Assembly: GCF_039524395.1 (NCBI RefSeq)
Contig: NZ_BAAAGO010000001.1
DNA length: 64,000 nt
From: Micropruina glycogenica
GTDB lineage: Bacteria; Actinomycetota; Actinomycetes; Propionibacteriales; Propionibacteriaceae
Reading direction: 5' to 3' (one strand)
The position numbers and the translations under genes were made by a program. The first letter of the stretch is position 1, and each line of letters opens with the position of its first letter. The notes beneath the pieces were generated by a model. It made no database searches. It saw nothing but the letters and a program-made list of their open reading frames with translations, and was not told where the DNA came from. This document shows, piece by piece, positions 1-10,712 of this stretch.

Positions 1-1042
1 CCCCGCCGAGTCCGCCGAGCCGGTCGGCCAGCCCGGCCAGCCCTCGTCCACCGGTTGCGGGCAGGTCGAGACGGCGGCCGGTCAGCGGCTGGTCGATCAC
101 GTCGATCACCAGTTCGTCGGCGCTCCAGGCCAGGTGCACCAGGCAGCGGGTGCCCGGCGGTGCGTACTTGAGCGTGTTGGTGATGCCCTCTTGCACCGCG
201 CGGTAGGCGGCGTTCGACGCAGCCGCATCAAGGGTGTGCGGCGTGCCCGTCCAGGTGTGCACCACGTCGAGCCCGGCCGCCCGAGCCAGTTGGAGCAGGT
301 TGGGCAGATCGTGCAGGGTGGGGCCCGCCGGCACGCCCGCGTTGCGCGGCATCAACCGCAGTGTGGCCTGAATCTCTTCCATCGCCTGACGGGCGGTGCG
401 TTCGATGCCGTGCAACAGTTCGGCGTCGCCGCGTGCGGCGGCTCGCCCGGCCGCGGCCTGCACCAGCACCGTGGTGATGGTGTTCGCGACCCCGTCGTGC
501 AGCTCGCGGGCCAGGGCCACCCGCTCGTCGAGCGCGGCCTGGACGTGCAGCCGCTCCTGCTCGGCGTGCCAGGCCTGCAACTGCCGGCTGCGGCGGCGCA
601 CGTGCCGTCCGAGTAGCCAGGCGGCCGCGCCGATGGCCAGGTAGCACAACGCACCCTGCGTCAGGCCGATCAGCTTGCTGTCGAACCACACCGACAGCGC
701 CCACGCGTGCGCCAGCAGCGGCACGGCGGCCACCCAACCCCAGCGGGCCCGACGTGCCCCGGTGGTGGCGGCCACGGCGAACGTGGCGATCAGCAGGCCC
801 GCGATCGGCTGCCATAGCGGCACCACCAGACTGACCAGCGAGAACCCGACCTGTACGGTGTACACGGCCACGGGACGGCTGCGCCGCCACCACAGGCTGG
901 TGTGCACCACGACGGTGGCCAGTACCGGCAGCCAGATCGGCACGACGCTCCCGCCGAAGGCCTGCACCTCACCCGACCAGAACGTGAGGTCGATCGCGAT
1001 CGCCGCAGCGACCACCGCTGCGTTGCGAACGGTGCGGTTCAT
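1..1042 (-). CDS. Sensor histidine kinase, HisKA_3 type (C-terminus beyond the window edge)
   Basis: Open frame read leftwards from an ATG at 1042 and still open at base 1, so at least 347 residues with the end missing. The N-terminal half has about five hydrophobic segments (rough residues 5-150), so the sensor is membrane-embedded. The dimerisation/phosphoacceptor motif ARELHDGVANT follows, with the phosphorylated histidine at about residue 182. An HATPase-like stretch begins after it (AYRAVQEGITNTLKYAP, an N-box with Asn) and GGRGLAGLADRLGG resembles the G-box. This layout is that of NarL-partner kinases; the response regulator is expected just outside the window. The gene starts 14 bases after the hypothetical gene at 1056-1514, so they are probably co-transcribed. 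The signal sensed cannot be told. Confidence 0.85.
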   Translation of the reverse strand, partial: MNRTVRNAAVVAAAIAIDLTFWSGEVQAFGGSVVPIWLPVLATVVVHTSLWWRRSRPVAVYTVQVGFSLVSLVVPLWQPIAGLLIATFAVAATTGARRARWGWVAAVPLLAHAWALSVWFDSKLIGLTQGALCYLAIGAAAWLLGRHVRRRSRQLQAWHAEQERLHVQAALDERVALARELHDGVANTITTVLVQAAAGRAAARGDAELLHGIERTARQAMEEIQATLRLMPRNAGVPAGPTLHDLPNLLQLARAAGLDVVHTWTGTPHTLDAAASNAAYRAVQEGITNTLKYAPPGTRCLVHLAWSADELVIDVIDQPLTGRRLDLPATGGRGLAGLADRLGGLGG

Positions 1043-1055
1043 CGGTGGTGGGCCG

Positions 1056-1514
1056 TCAGTTCGCGTGGCACATCGACAGCCAGGGGAACAGGAAGCACCA
1101 CCCGCTGGCCGGGCTGCTGCCGGGCGGCATGGTGACCGGCAGCGGGGCTTTGGTGGGTGTGGTCAGCTCCATCGCCCACATGTCGGGGTTGGGTTGGTCG
1201 TTGATCTCGGCCGTGGCGAAGCCGCGCACGGTGCGCACGTCGGTGTGACCGGTGCCGAGTCGCACCCAGGCGAAGCCCACCTGGGTGGGCGTCGCGCCCG
1301 CCTTCAGCGCCGTGACGGTGTCGGGGCCGCCCAGCACGACGGTGTCTTTGACCAGATTGCCCGTGCCCAGCACCTCGACCCTGGTCGAACCCTCGCGCTT
1401 GCCGAACACGGCCACGAACACCGGCCCCGTGTGCGAGGCGGGCCCGGTGACGACCGGCCCGACTTTCAGTTCGAGGTCGGCCACGACCGCCTGAAACTTC
1501 GTGCGCTTCGCCAT
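1056..1514 (-). CDS. Hypothetical protein, 152 aa
   Basis: I do not recognise the family. The ATG at 1514 has a strong AAGGAG ribosome-binding site seven bases upstream, which supports translation. The protein has no signal peptide or membrane segment, and alternates hydrophobic and charged residues as a small beta-rich globular protein would (KVGPVVTGPASHTGPVFVAVF, for example). The last 30 residues are richer in Pro, Cys and Trp. It lies upstream of, and 13 bases from, a sensor kinase gene and may share its transcript. Function unknown. Confidence 0.6.
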   Translation of the reverse strand: MAKRTKFQAVVADLELKVGPVVTGPASHTGPVFVAVFGKREGSTRVEVLGTGNLVKDTVVLGGPDTVTALKAGATPTQVGFAWVRLGTGHTDVRTVRGFATAEINDQPNPDMWAMELTTPTKAPLPVTMPPGSSPASGWCFLFPWLSMCHAN

Positions 1515-1573
1515 GGGAGGACTCCTTCGTGATCAGGTGACCTCAGGAGCCCTCCCTGCGACGCACTGATACC

Positions 1574-3040
1574 TCAGTTGACCCGAACCTCTTCGGGGGC
1601 GGGCAGGCCGAGCCTGGCGCGTTCTTTGCGGGCGAACGGCCCGATGATCGCCTCGCCCGGACGGGCGTCGTTCAGCACGGTCAGGTCGCGTCCGGCCGTC
1701 TCGGGCATCACGATCGCGGCACCGAGCGAGCAGATCGAGAAGAACCCGATCATGATCGCGATCGGCCACCACGAGCCGCCGGTGCCGACCACCAGGGCTG
1801 CCGCCACGACCGGGCCGATGCCGGTGGCGACGATGGCCGCCAGTTCTTTCGCCAGGGCGAGCTGGGTGAGCCGGGCCCGGGCGCCGAACAGCTCCGACAT
1901 GGTGTTGTTCTCGAGCGAGGCCAGGGCCAGCACCGACGTCTGGTGAATGATGATGTAGCCGGCGAAGACCGAGTTCACGTTCTTGGTGGCGATCATGTAG
2001 ATCATCGGCCCGGCCAGCAGCAGCGCGATGGACGACATCACGATGTACATCAGCTTGCGGCCCACCTTGTCGGACAGCCAACCGATGAACGGAACGGTGA
2101 CGAAGCCGACCAGCGACGAGGTGATCACCACGCCGGTGCCCACGCTGGGCGCCAGCAGCAGCACCGCGGTGATGTAGCTGATCAGGTAGGTCTGCACCAT
2201 GCCCGAGTTGCCGGCCTGGCCGAACCGCAGGAAGAAGCCTTCGAAGAACGCCCGGCCCTTACGCTCGTGCATCGCCTCGGCCAGCACGTTGTCGTGCTTC
2301 GCGGCCTCGTCGAGCTGCTCGCGACTGAGCGCCTCACCGTCGACCACGTCTGCGCGGCCCTCGAACACCGGCGATTCCTTCAGGTTTCGGCGCAGCCACA
2401 CCGCGAACAGCATGATCAGCGACGACGCGATGAACGGAATGCGCCAGCCCCACTCGATCACCGCCTGGGTCGACAAGGTAGCGACCAGAACGCCCCAGAT
2501 GGCCGAGGCGCCGAGGGTGCCGGAGTTGGTGCCCAGGGCGACCAGCGAGCCGACCAGGCCACGGTTGCGGCGGGGGGCGTACTCGGTGAGCATCACCGAC
2601 GAGCCCGCGATCTCGGCACCGGCGCCGAAGCCCTGGGCCAGGCGCAGCACGACCAGCAGGATCGGTGCCAGGATGCCGACCTGATGGTAGGTGGGCAACA
2701 GGCCGATGGCGGTGGTCGCGATGCCCATCAGGGCGATCGTGTAGAACAGCACCTTGGTGCGGCCCACGCGGTCACCCAGCCGGCCGAAGTACCAGGCGCC
2801 AAGGGGGCGGCTCAGGTACCCGGTGGCGTAGGTGGCCATGGCAAGAATGATCGCCATGCCGGGGGCGTCGCTGGGAAAGAAGATGTCTTTGAACACCAGC
2901 GCCGCGGCCAGCGAGTAGAGCTGAAAGTCCATGAACTCCAGGGCCGTGCCGAGCCAGCCCGAAACGGCCGCCTTGGCGAGGTCTTTGGTGGTGCGCTGAG
3001 CGACACCCCCGGGTGGGGCGTCGGCGTGCGGTGCGGTCAT
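1574..3040 (-). CDS. MFS transporter of the metabolite:H+ symporter (MHS) family
   Basis: A 488-residue integral membrane carrier with about twelve transmembrane segments. MHS-type signatures are visible: the first-helix motif GTALEFMDFQLYSLAAALVF, the loop 2-3 motif GRLGDRVGRTKVL, RLAQGFGAGAEIAGSSVML in helix 4-5, and WRIPFIASS after helix 6. The second-half loop WLSDKVGRKLMY repeats the MFS motif. It starts 13 bases after the mannonate dehydratase stop and has its own AAGGAG site five bases before ATG 3040, so the two genes form an operon. By context the substrate is probably a hexuronate or related sugar acid, although MHS members also carry shikimate, citrate, proline or betaine. The C-terminus ends in a charged cytosolic tail. 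Confidence 0.88.
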   Translation of the reverse strand: MTAPHADAPPGGVAQRTTKDLAKAAVSGWLGTALEFMDFQLYSLAAALVFKDIFFPSDAPGMAIILAMATYATGYLSRPLGAWYFGRLGDRVGRTKVLFYTIALMGIATTAIGLLPTYHQVGILAPILLVVLRLAQGFGAGAEIAGSSVMLTEYAPRRNRGLVGSLVALGTNSGTLGASAIWGVLVATLSTQAVIEWGWRIPFIASSLIMLFAVWLRRNLKESPVFEGRADVVDGEALSREQLDEAAKHDNVLAEAMHERKGRAFFEGFFLRFGQAGNSGMVQTYLISYITAVLLLAPSVGTGVVITSSLVGFVTVPFIGWLSDKVGRKLMYIVMSSIALLLAGPMIYMIATKNVNSVFAGYIIIHQTSVLALASLENNTMSELFGARARLTQLALAKELAAIVATGIGPVVAAALVVGTGGSWWPIAIMIGFFSICSLGAAIVMPETAGRDLTVLNDARPGEAIIGPFARKERARLGLPAPEEVRVN

Positions 3041-3053
3041 TGCTTCTCCTTCA

Positions 3054-4205
3054 TCATTGAGCGGATTTCTGCGGGTGGGTACTGCGGTTGGTGGTGGCGT
3101 CCCAGACGCCGAGCAGGTACTGAATGCCGAGTGCCCGGTCGTACAACCCGTAGCCGGGGCGGGGTTTATTGGTGGTGTTCTCGGTCCACAGATGCCGTCC
3201 GTGGTCGGGCCTGAGGTAGCCGGTGTAGCCGCCCTCGGCGTAGGCGCGCATCACGCCGACGGTGTCGACGTCGCCCTCGCAGGCGCGGTGGCCAACCTCG
3301 CTGAAGTCGCCGTTGGGGTAGTGCTTGACGTTGCGCACGTGCGAGAAGTGGATGCGCGGCAGGTAGGTGCGCACCGCCTCTTCGGCCCGGGGGGCTTGGG
3401 CGGCGTTGGCCGAGAACGAGCCCAGGCACAGCGTGAGCCCGTGGTGGGGGCTGTCGTTCAGCGACAACACCGTGCCCAGGTCGTCCATGGTCGAGACGAC
3501 CCGCGGCCAGCCGAAGATGTCGAACGGCGGGTCGTCGGGGTGCACGCCGAGCTTGACGTCGAACTCTTCGCAGGTGGGAATGATCGCGTCCAGGAAGTAC
3601 GCGTACGTGCGGTACAGGTCGGCGTGGGTGACGCCCTCGTAGGCGGCGTTCAGTTCACTGAAACTCGCCAGCCGTTCGGGTTCCCAGCCCGGCAGTGTCA
3701 GCCCGCCCGAGTTGGCCGCCATGTCGGCGATCAGCTTCTGGGGGGTGAGTCGGTCGACCACGGCCTTCTCGAAGTACAGGGCGGTGGAGCCGTCGGGCAG
3801 GGGGTGCCACAGGTCGGTGCGTAGCCAGTCGAACACCGGCATGAAGTTGTAGCAGACCACCTTCACGCCGGCCCGCCCGAGCCGCTCCAGAGTGGTGATG
3901 TAGTTGGCGATCGCCTCGTCGCGGCCCATGCCCAGCACGGTCTTGCCCAGCTTGATCGACTCGTGCACGTTGACCGACTCGACCACGTCGGCGTCCAGTC
4001 GTTTGGTCACCCCACGGGCGGCCGCCTCGTCTGAGATGGCTGCGATCTTGCCCATCTCTGCGGCGATCTCGGCCTCGCCCCACGCCTCGCCGGCCTGCTT
4101 GTGGTGCAGGCTCCACACGACGGTCTCGACACCCGGGATTTGACGAATGTCGTCGAGCGTCACGGTGTCGTTGCCGTCGCCGTACCAACGGAAACCCATC
4201 TTCAT
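3054..4205 (-). CDS. uxuA: Mannonate dehydratase
   Basis: Dehydrates D-mannonate to 2-keto-3-deoxy-D-gluconate (EC 4.2.1.8), a cytosolic step of glucuronate breakdown. The 383-residue product begins MKMGFRWYGDGNDTVTLDDI, close to the usual UxuA start, and has the family's NFMPVFDWLRTDL, HPDDPPFDIFGWPRVVST and HFSHVRNVKHYPNGDFSE stretches, which supply the His/Cys metal ligands. Length matches the family (about 390). The open frame extends 44 codons further upstream, but that extension crosses the operator and the divergent regulator's leader and is unlike UxuA, so ATG 4205 is preferred. The 24-bp operator ends five bases before this start codon. The transport gene follows after 13 bases. Confidence 0.93.
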   Translation of the reverse strand: MKMGFRWYGDGNDTVTLDDIRQIPGVETVVWSLHHKQAGEAWGEAEIAAEMGKIAAISDEAAARGVTKRLDADVVESVNVHESIKLGKTVLGMGRDEAIANYITTLERLGRAGVKVVCYNFMPVFDWLRTDLWHPLPDGSTALYFEKAVVDRLTPQKLIADMAANSGGLTLPGWEPERLASFSELNAAYEGVTHADLYRTYAYFLDAIIPTCEEFDVKLGVHPDDPPFDIFGWPRVVSTMDDLGTVLSLNDSPHHGLTLCLGSFSANAAQAPRAEEAVRTYLPRIHFSHVRNVKHYPNGDFSEVGHRACEGDVDTVGVMRAYAEGGYTGYLRPDHGRHLWTENTTNKPRPGYGLYDRALGIQYLLGVWDATTNRSTHPQKSAQ

Positions 4206-4209
4206 GCGC

Positions 4210-4233
4210 TGCACACTACCATGGTAGTGTGCA
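4210..4233. promoter_or_regulatory. Perfect 24-bp palindrome: probable GntR operator between uxuA and its regulator
   Basis: The half site TGCACACTACCA is followed directly by its exact reverse complement. It lies four bases upstream of the uxuA start codon and about 20 bases upstream of the GTG start of the divergent GntR gene. The core CTACCATGGTAG has the shape of operators bound by FCD-type GntR proteins of hexuronate pathways. Binding here would block both genes. The palindrome is seen directly; the identity of the binding protein is inferred from position. Confidence 0.8.
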
Positions 4234-4253
4234 TGAATGGAAGAGGGGTAGCT

Positions 4254-4961
4254 GTGCTGCATAATCGGGGAATGCTGACGTCGACTGACCTGAGAGCCGA
4301 GCGGCTGCGCGGCAAGAGTGCCCGCAGAATCGTCCACGAACTGCTGAGAGCTCAGATCGTCGGCATGGAACTGCCGCCCGGAACCGCTCTTTCCGAGGCC
4401 GAGATCGCCAAGAGCGTCGGCGTCAGCCGCACGCCCGTGCGCGAAAGCCTGCTGTTGCTCGCCGAAGAGGGACTCGTCGACATCTATCCGCAGCGCGGCA
4501 CGTTCGTCGCACCCATCCAGTTCGCCGACGTGGTCGGCGCGCAGTTCATTCGCGAAGCGCTGGAGTGCACCTCACTCGAACAGACCGACCCGTTGTCGCA
4601 GGCCGACCTCACCGATCTGCGCCGACTCATCGACCAGCAGCACACGGCCGACGCCACCAACGACACCGAGGCATTCTTCCGCCTCGACGAGGCCTTTCAC
4701 GCCCGACTTCTCGAGGCGGGCAAGCACCCCGCCGTTTGGCCGATCGTCGCTCAGGCCAAGTCGCAGATGGACCGCGCCCGCCGGCTGTCACTGCCCGCGG
4801 GCGGCAAAATGTCCGATCTGATCGCCCAGCATTCAGCCGTCGTCGACGCTCTCGAGGAACGCAACGTGGGCGGCGCTGTCCAAGCGCTTCGGCACCACCT
4901 GCGCGTGGTGCTCGCCGACATCGCCCAGATGCGCACCGAGAACCCCGGCCTGTTCGAGTGA
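4254..4961 (+). CDS. GntR-family transcriptional regulator, FCD (FadR) subfamily
   Basis: DNA-binding repressor likely controlling the divergent uxuA-transporter operon. The N-terminal winged helix is seen at roughly residues 10-75 (ELLRAQIVGMELPPGTALSE, then KSVGVSRTPVRESLLLLAEEGLV, then PQRGTFVAPI), followed by an all-helical FCD effector domain with the metal/ligand histidines in FRLDEAFHARLLEAG and HSAVVDALEERN. I chose GTG 4254 because AGAGGGG lies five to six bases before it. ATG 4272 is an alternative but its purine run touches the start codon. The earlier frame from 4101 overlaps uxuA and is rejected. The ligand is probably a hexuronate or mannonate-like acid, by context. Confidence 0.9.
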   Translation: MLHNRGMLTSTDLRAERLRGKSARRIVHELLRAQIVGMELPPGTALSEAEIAKSVGVSRTPVRESLLLLAEEGLVDIYPQRGTFVAPIQFADVVGAQFIREALECTSLEQTDPLSQADLTDLRRLIDQQHTADATNDTEAFFRLDEAFHARLLEAGKHPAVWPIVAQAKSQMDRARRLSLPAGGKMSDLIAQHSAVVDALEERNVGGAVQALRHHLRVVLADIAQMRTENPGLFE

Positions 4962-4980
4962 CCGCTGTTGGGCCCGACTC

Positions 4981-7548
<2,568 letters not shown>

Positions 7549-7622
7549 GCCGCCTACCGTAGCCAAACAATGTTACGGCTAGCACATCGCGGACGCCCCG
7601 TGAGCCGTGCGCTATTCTCCGC

Positions 7623-7705
7623 CGATGCACGATGCACGATGCACGATGCACGATGCACGATGCACGATGCACGATGCACGATGCACGATGCACGATGCAC
7701 GATGC
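7623..7705. repeat. Tandem heptamer repeat, about 12 copies of GCACGAT
   Basis: Perfect head-to-tail copies of a 7-bp unit over 83 bases, with no interruption that I can see. Each unit carries an ATG on the + strand, so start codons occur every seven bases and rotate through the three frames. The tract lies between the start of glgP and the decayed FAD dehydrogenase, and some + strand frames run from it into that remnant. The perfection of the array implies recent expansion by slippage. Confidence 0.97.
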
Positions 7706-7706
7706 G

Positions 7707-8124
7707 CTGCAGGCCGACGTTGTCGTGATCGGCGCTGGGCTGGCCGGTTTGGCCGCCGCGTGTGAGGATGCCGAGGCCGGACGCCGCGTGATCGTGCTCG
7801 ATCAAGAACCCGAGCAGTCGCTGGCGGGCAGGCGCACTGGTCGCTGGGCGGCATCTTTCTGGTCGACTCGCGTGAGCAGCGTCGGCTGGGGGTGACGGAT
7901 TCGCTCGACCTCGCGAGGAGTGACTGGTTCGGCAGCATCGCCGAGGAGGCTGGGGCGCGCGTGATCAACGGCGACCGCATGTGGCACTACACCGAGGGGC
8001 TGCGCAGCTGGAACCCGGTCTGGCACAACCACGACATTCGCATTCTGCCGGGGCCGTCGTCGCTGTGGCTGGACGCCCGGGGCAACCGGCTACCGGCCCC
8101 CTGCTACCCGGGCTTCGACACGTT
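7707..8124 (+). pseudogene. Remnant of an FAD-binding dehydrogenase (KstD/fumarate reductase-like flavoprotein)
   Basis: The first part reads ADVVVIGAGLAGLAAACEDA, a Rossmann GxGxxG FAD motif, and continues to EPEQSLAG. A one-base deletion near 7823 then moves the frame. In the next frame it resumes as WSLGGIFLVDSREQRRLGVT and later as RILPGPSSLWLDARGNRLPA, both typical of the roughly 550-residue FAD-binding dehydrogenases. The middle of the protein is missing and homology stops at about 8124 (CYPGFDT), where a truncated TIR gene on the other strand begins. The start is lost in the heptamer tract. The gene is non-functional. Confidence 0.82.
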
Positions 8125-8361
8125 CAGATCTCGGGCGTACGTCAACTCCAACTGGCACGCCTCGGATTCGAGGGCGTTCTCGGACAGGGCGAAGACGAAC
8201 ACGCTGCACTCTCGGATGTGGCGCAGGATGGAGGTCCACCACGCCTCCCCGCCCGTCAGGTCTTGGTCGAGCCAGATCTGATTTCCGCCACCCTGAAGGC
8301 TGGCCACCAGTGCCCGTACAGCGTCACTGTCCGTGCTGGCATGTGAAACGAAGATGGTCAT
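8125..8361 (-). pseudogene. Truncated TIR-domain protein (N-terminal fragment)
   Basis: Starts at ATG 8361 after a GGGGTGA ribosome-binding site. The first 80 residues are a clear bacterial TIR domain: MTIFVSHASTDSDAV (beta-A), IWLDQDLTGGEAWW (BB-loop region), CSVFVFALSENALESEACQL. E72 in the CQLEL stretch occupies the position of the catalytic glutamate of TIR NADases. Homology ends at YARDLN (about 8125); the frame then continues seven codons into the FAD dehydrogenase remnant and stops at 8104. A full TIR domain is about 130-140 residues, so the last strands and helix are missing. TIR proteins are often defence effectors, but this one is broken. Confidence 0.78.
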
Positions 8362-8484
8362 GGCTCACCCCGGCCAGGGCTCTGACTTTGCGCGGAAGCA
8401 CAGGTGAATTGCTTGTCGCAATGAGCGTGCGTGGTAATAGTGCGCAGATTCGAGGGGATTGTGCGAGCCAGGTAGTTTCGATGA

Positions 8485-9636
8485 ATGGCAGCCACGTTGC
8501 GCGGACTGGTGTTCGCAACGGTCCTATTCATGACCACCGCCTGCACCGGGGCCTCGGGGGCCGGCACATCCGGGCCTGCTGTCTCGCCGACCCCGTCCAC
8601 CGCAACTTCCGTTGTGACCGCGTCTCCCTCGACTCTTGACGGCACGCCGTTCGCGGTGCAGAACCTCGGCAGCTTCGACGAACCCTGGGCGCTGGCGTTT
8701 CTACCCGGCGGGTCGGACGCGCTGATCACCGAACGCGGCGGTGCGCTCAAGCTCCGCCGGGGTGACGGCACTGTGCTCGACGTGAGTGGCGTACCCGACG
8801 TGGTGGCTCAGGGCCAGGGTGGCCTGGGTGAGGTGGTGGTGTCGCCGACGTTCGCCACCGACGGCCAGGTGTATCTGAGTTGGGCGGCGGCCGGCGACGG
8901 CGGTTCGGGGGCCGAGGTGGGCCGTGGCAGGCTCGTGCTCGACGGGGCGTCCGCGCGCTTGGACGGCTTCACGGTGATCTGGCGGCAGCAGCCCAAGGTG
9001 AGCGGCAGCGGGCACTACGGGCACCGGCTCGCGTTCTCGCCCGACGGCAGCCACCTGTTCGTCACCTCGGGCGAGCGGCAGAAGATGCAGCCGGCGCAAG
9101 ATCCCGGCAGCGACCTGGGCAAGATCATTCGCATGAACCCCGACGGCACCGATGCGCAGCATTGGACCCTCGGCCACCGCAACCCGCTGGGCATCGCGTT
9201 CGACGCCGCCGGCAACCTGTGGAGCTCAGAGATGGGGCCGCAGGGCGGCGACGAGCTGAACCTGATCGTCGAGGGTCGCAACTACGGCTGGCCCGAGGTG
9301 TCGAACGGTTCCCACTACGGTGGCGCCGACATTCCCGACCATGCCGCCGGCGACGGGTTCGAGGCGCCCAAGGTGTGGTGGAACCCGTCCATTTCGCCGG
9401 GCAGCCTGATGATCTACTCGGGTGCGCAGTTCCCGCAGTGGCAGGGCGACGCGTTCATCGGGGCGCTGTCGGGTGAGGCCCTGATCAGGGTCGACCTCGA
9501 CGGCACGGCGGCCACGAAGGGCGATCAGTGGGGCTTCGGGGCGCGCATCCGCGCGGTCGATCAGGCCCCCGACGGCTCGATCTGGCTGCTCACCGACGGC
9601 TCGGACGGCCGGCTCCTGCGGCTCACCCCGGCGTGA
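8485..9636 (+). CDS. PQQ-type glucose/sorbosone dehydrogenase-like protein, probable lipoprotein
   Basis: A 383-residue exported protein of the GSDH beta-propeller family (soluble aldose sugar dehydrogenases). The N-terminus is a short hydrophobic signal ending MTTAC, a borderline lipobox with Cys20, followed by a Ser/Thr/Ala linker to about residue 50. Six-bladed propeller hallmarks follow: LGSFDEPWALAFLPGG, GEVVVSPTFATDGQVYLSW, HRLAFSPDGSHLFVTSGER, TLGHRNPLGIAFDAAGNLWS and EMGPQGGDELNLIVEGRNYG. In the E. coli relative Asd/YliI these carry PQQ and Ca2+ ligands. It would oxidise sugars outside the membrane if PQQ is available; no PQQ synthesis genes lie in the window. The 3' end overlaps the convergent gene at 9623 by 14 bases. 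Confidence 0.88.
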   Translation: MAATLRGLVFATVLFMTTACTGASGAGTSGPAVSPTPSTATSVVTASPSTLDGTPFAVQNLGSFDEPWALAFLPGGSDALITERGGALKLRRGDGTVLDVSGVPDVVAQGQGGLGEVVVSPTFATDGQVYLSWAAAGDGGSGAEVGRGRLVLDGASARLDGFTVIWRQQPKVSGSGHYGHRLAFSPDGSHLFVTSGERQKMQPAQDPGSDLGKIIRMNPDGTDAQHWTLGHRNPLGIAFDAAGNLWSSEMGPQGGDELNLIVEGRNYGWPEVSNGSHYGGADIPDHAAGDGFEAPKVWWNPSISPGSLMIYSGAQFPQWQGDAFIGALSGEALIRVDLDGTAATKGDQWGFGARIRAVDQAPDGSIWLLTDGSDGRLLRLTPA

Positions 9637-10282
9637 CGGGCTTCTCGAACGGCGCCTGACAGAACAGCGGCGTCGGAGCGCAGCCCAGCTCGGTGTTCGA
9701 GATGCGCCGGGTGCGCTCGACCTTCACCTGCGCGCCCACGCCGGTTGCCGAGGGCAGGCTCTGCCAGTCGACCGAGGTGGTGCGGCCGTCGTCCGGTCTG
9801 GTGGTGACGGGGCAGCTCTCATCGCGGTAGGTCACCTCGGCCGCGCCGGGTGCGAACGAGAACAACCTGCTGCATGCCTTCAGCCCGACGTTGCCCCAGC
9901 GGGGGCCGAAGCGCTGGTCGGCACCCGGCAGGGTGACGATGGCCGCCTCGACCTTCTCGATGGCGTCAGTGGTGGGGTAGAGGCTCGTGGTGCGCAGAAA
10001 GCACTCCTGCCGCCAGCCGCTCACGATCCAGCCGCTGTCGTCGTGCACGACCTCGCAGTAGTAGCCGGTGCGTACCCCGCCGGGGCTGCCCAACACCGGC
10101 TCGAGCAGGGCCGTGTCGAGCCGGGTTTCGTTCTCGAACGAAGTGCGCTGCGCCGCCAGGCCGCTGGCGACGTCGCCCCTGGCCTTCGACTGCAGGTACA
10201 ACGGCTGCACCAGGTACCAGGCCAGCCAGCCGACCAGCAGCACGGCAAGGGCGATCGCGACGGTGCGCAGCGTCCGAGACAT
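9623..10282 (-). CDS. Hypothetical single-pass membrane/secreted protein, 219 aa
   Basis: Chosen start ATG 10282 (MSRTLRTVAIALAVLLVGWL), which gives one N-terminal transmembrane helix or uncleaved signal at residues 6-28 and a mostly extracytoplasmic remainder. The longer open frame to 10750 is not a single gene: its upstream part encodes a decayed aldo/keto reductase. The outer domain contains cysteine pairs (YYCEVVHDD, QECFLRT, KACSRLF, ESCPVT, ELGCAPTPLFC), consistent with disulphides. I do not recognise the family. Convergent with the sugar dehydrogenase gene. Confidence 0.65.
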   Translation of the reverse strand: MSRTLRTVAIALAVLLVGWLAWYLVQPLYLQSKARGDVASGLAAQRTSFENETRLDTALLEPVLGSPGGVRTGYYCEVVHDDSGWIVSGWRQECFLRTTSLYPTTDAIEKVEAAIVTLPGADQRFGPRWGNVGLKACSRLFSFAPGAAEVTYRDESCPVTTRPDDGRTTSVDWQSLPSATGVGAQVKVERTRRISNTELGCAPTPLFCQAPFEKPVTPG

Positions 10283-10377
10283 TCGGCAACCGTACAAGCG
10301 GCACGGGTCGGGTCGTCCGGGCCGGCCCAGTTCACACAGATTGCGTGAAAATCTTCTCAAAGGGTTGATCGTTTCAA

Positions 10378-10696
10378 AGTCTTGGACGACCTGGCCGACG
10401 ATGTGCTCGTACGAGAAGTCGAAATAGGGCCCGTCGGGCACGATGCCGCACTTGGTCTGAATGGTGATCTCGGCGCGCTCGGCGGGGCTGAGCCGCATGG
10501 CCTGCGCGAACCGCTCCTCGCACGCGTGCATGCGGCCGCCGTAGATGTCGGCGTGGTCGAAGAAGTCGATGCCGGCGTCGCGAGCCGGGCCGACCAAGGT
10601 GCGGATCTCGTCGTCGGGCGAGTCCATGATGCGCATCAGGCCGAGCACGACGTTGGGCACCTGGGTTTCGGACTTGCCGAGGGGACGGTTCTCATG
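10378..10696 (-). pseudogene. Aldo/keto reductase remnant (N-terminal third)
   Basis: Reads RPLGKSETQVPNVVLGLMRI, then DAGIDFFDHADIYGGRMHAC (the AKR catalytic Asp/Tyr region) and QTKCGIVPDGPYFDFSYEHI (strand with the catalytic Lys). These belong to YdhF-like AKRs of about 300 residues. Homology stops near 10396, after SYEHIV, and the frame runs on in unrelated sequence into the neighbouring membrane-protein gene. No convincing start codon remains: the 5' side abuts a dispersed palindromic repeat at 10713-10785. Only about 105 residues are left, without the C-terminal NADPH-binding half. Confidence 0.75.
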
Positions 10697-10712
10697 AGCC
10701 CCCCCTAGGCGA

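Noticed and set aside
4206..4337. N-terminal extension of UxuA to 4337
   Set aside because: It crosses the operator and antisense regulator leader, has no family counterpart, and ATG 4205 fits the known start.
7623..7705. Heptamer array as CRISPR or iteron origin
   Set aside because: Unit is 7 bp and contiguous, with no replication gene nearby; a microsatellite explains it.
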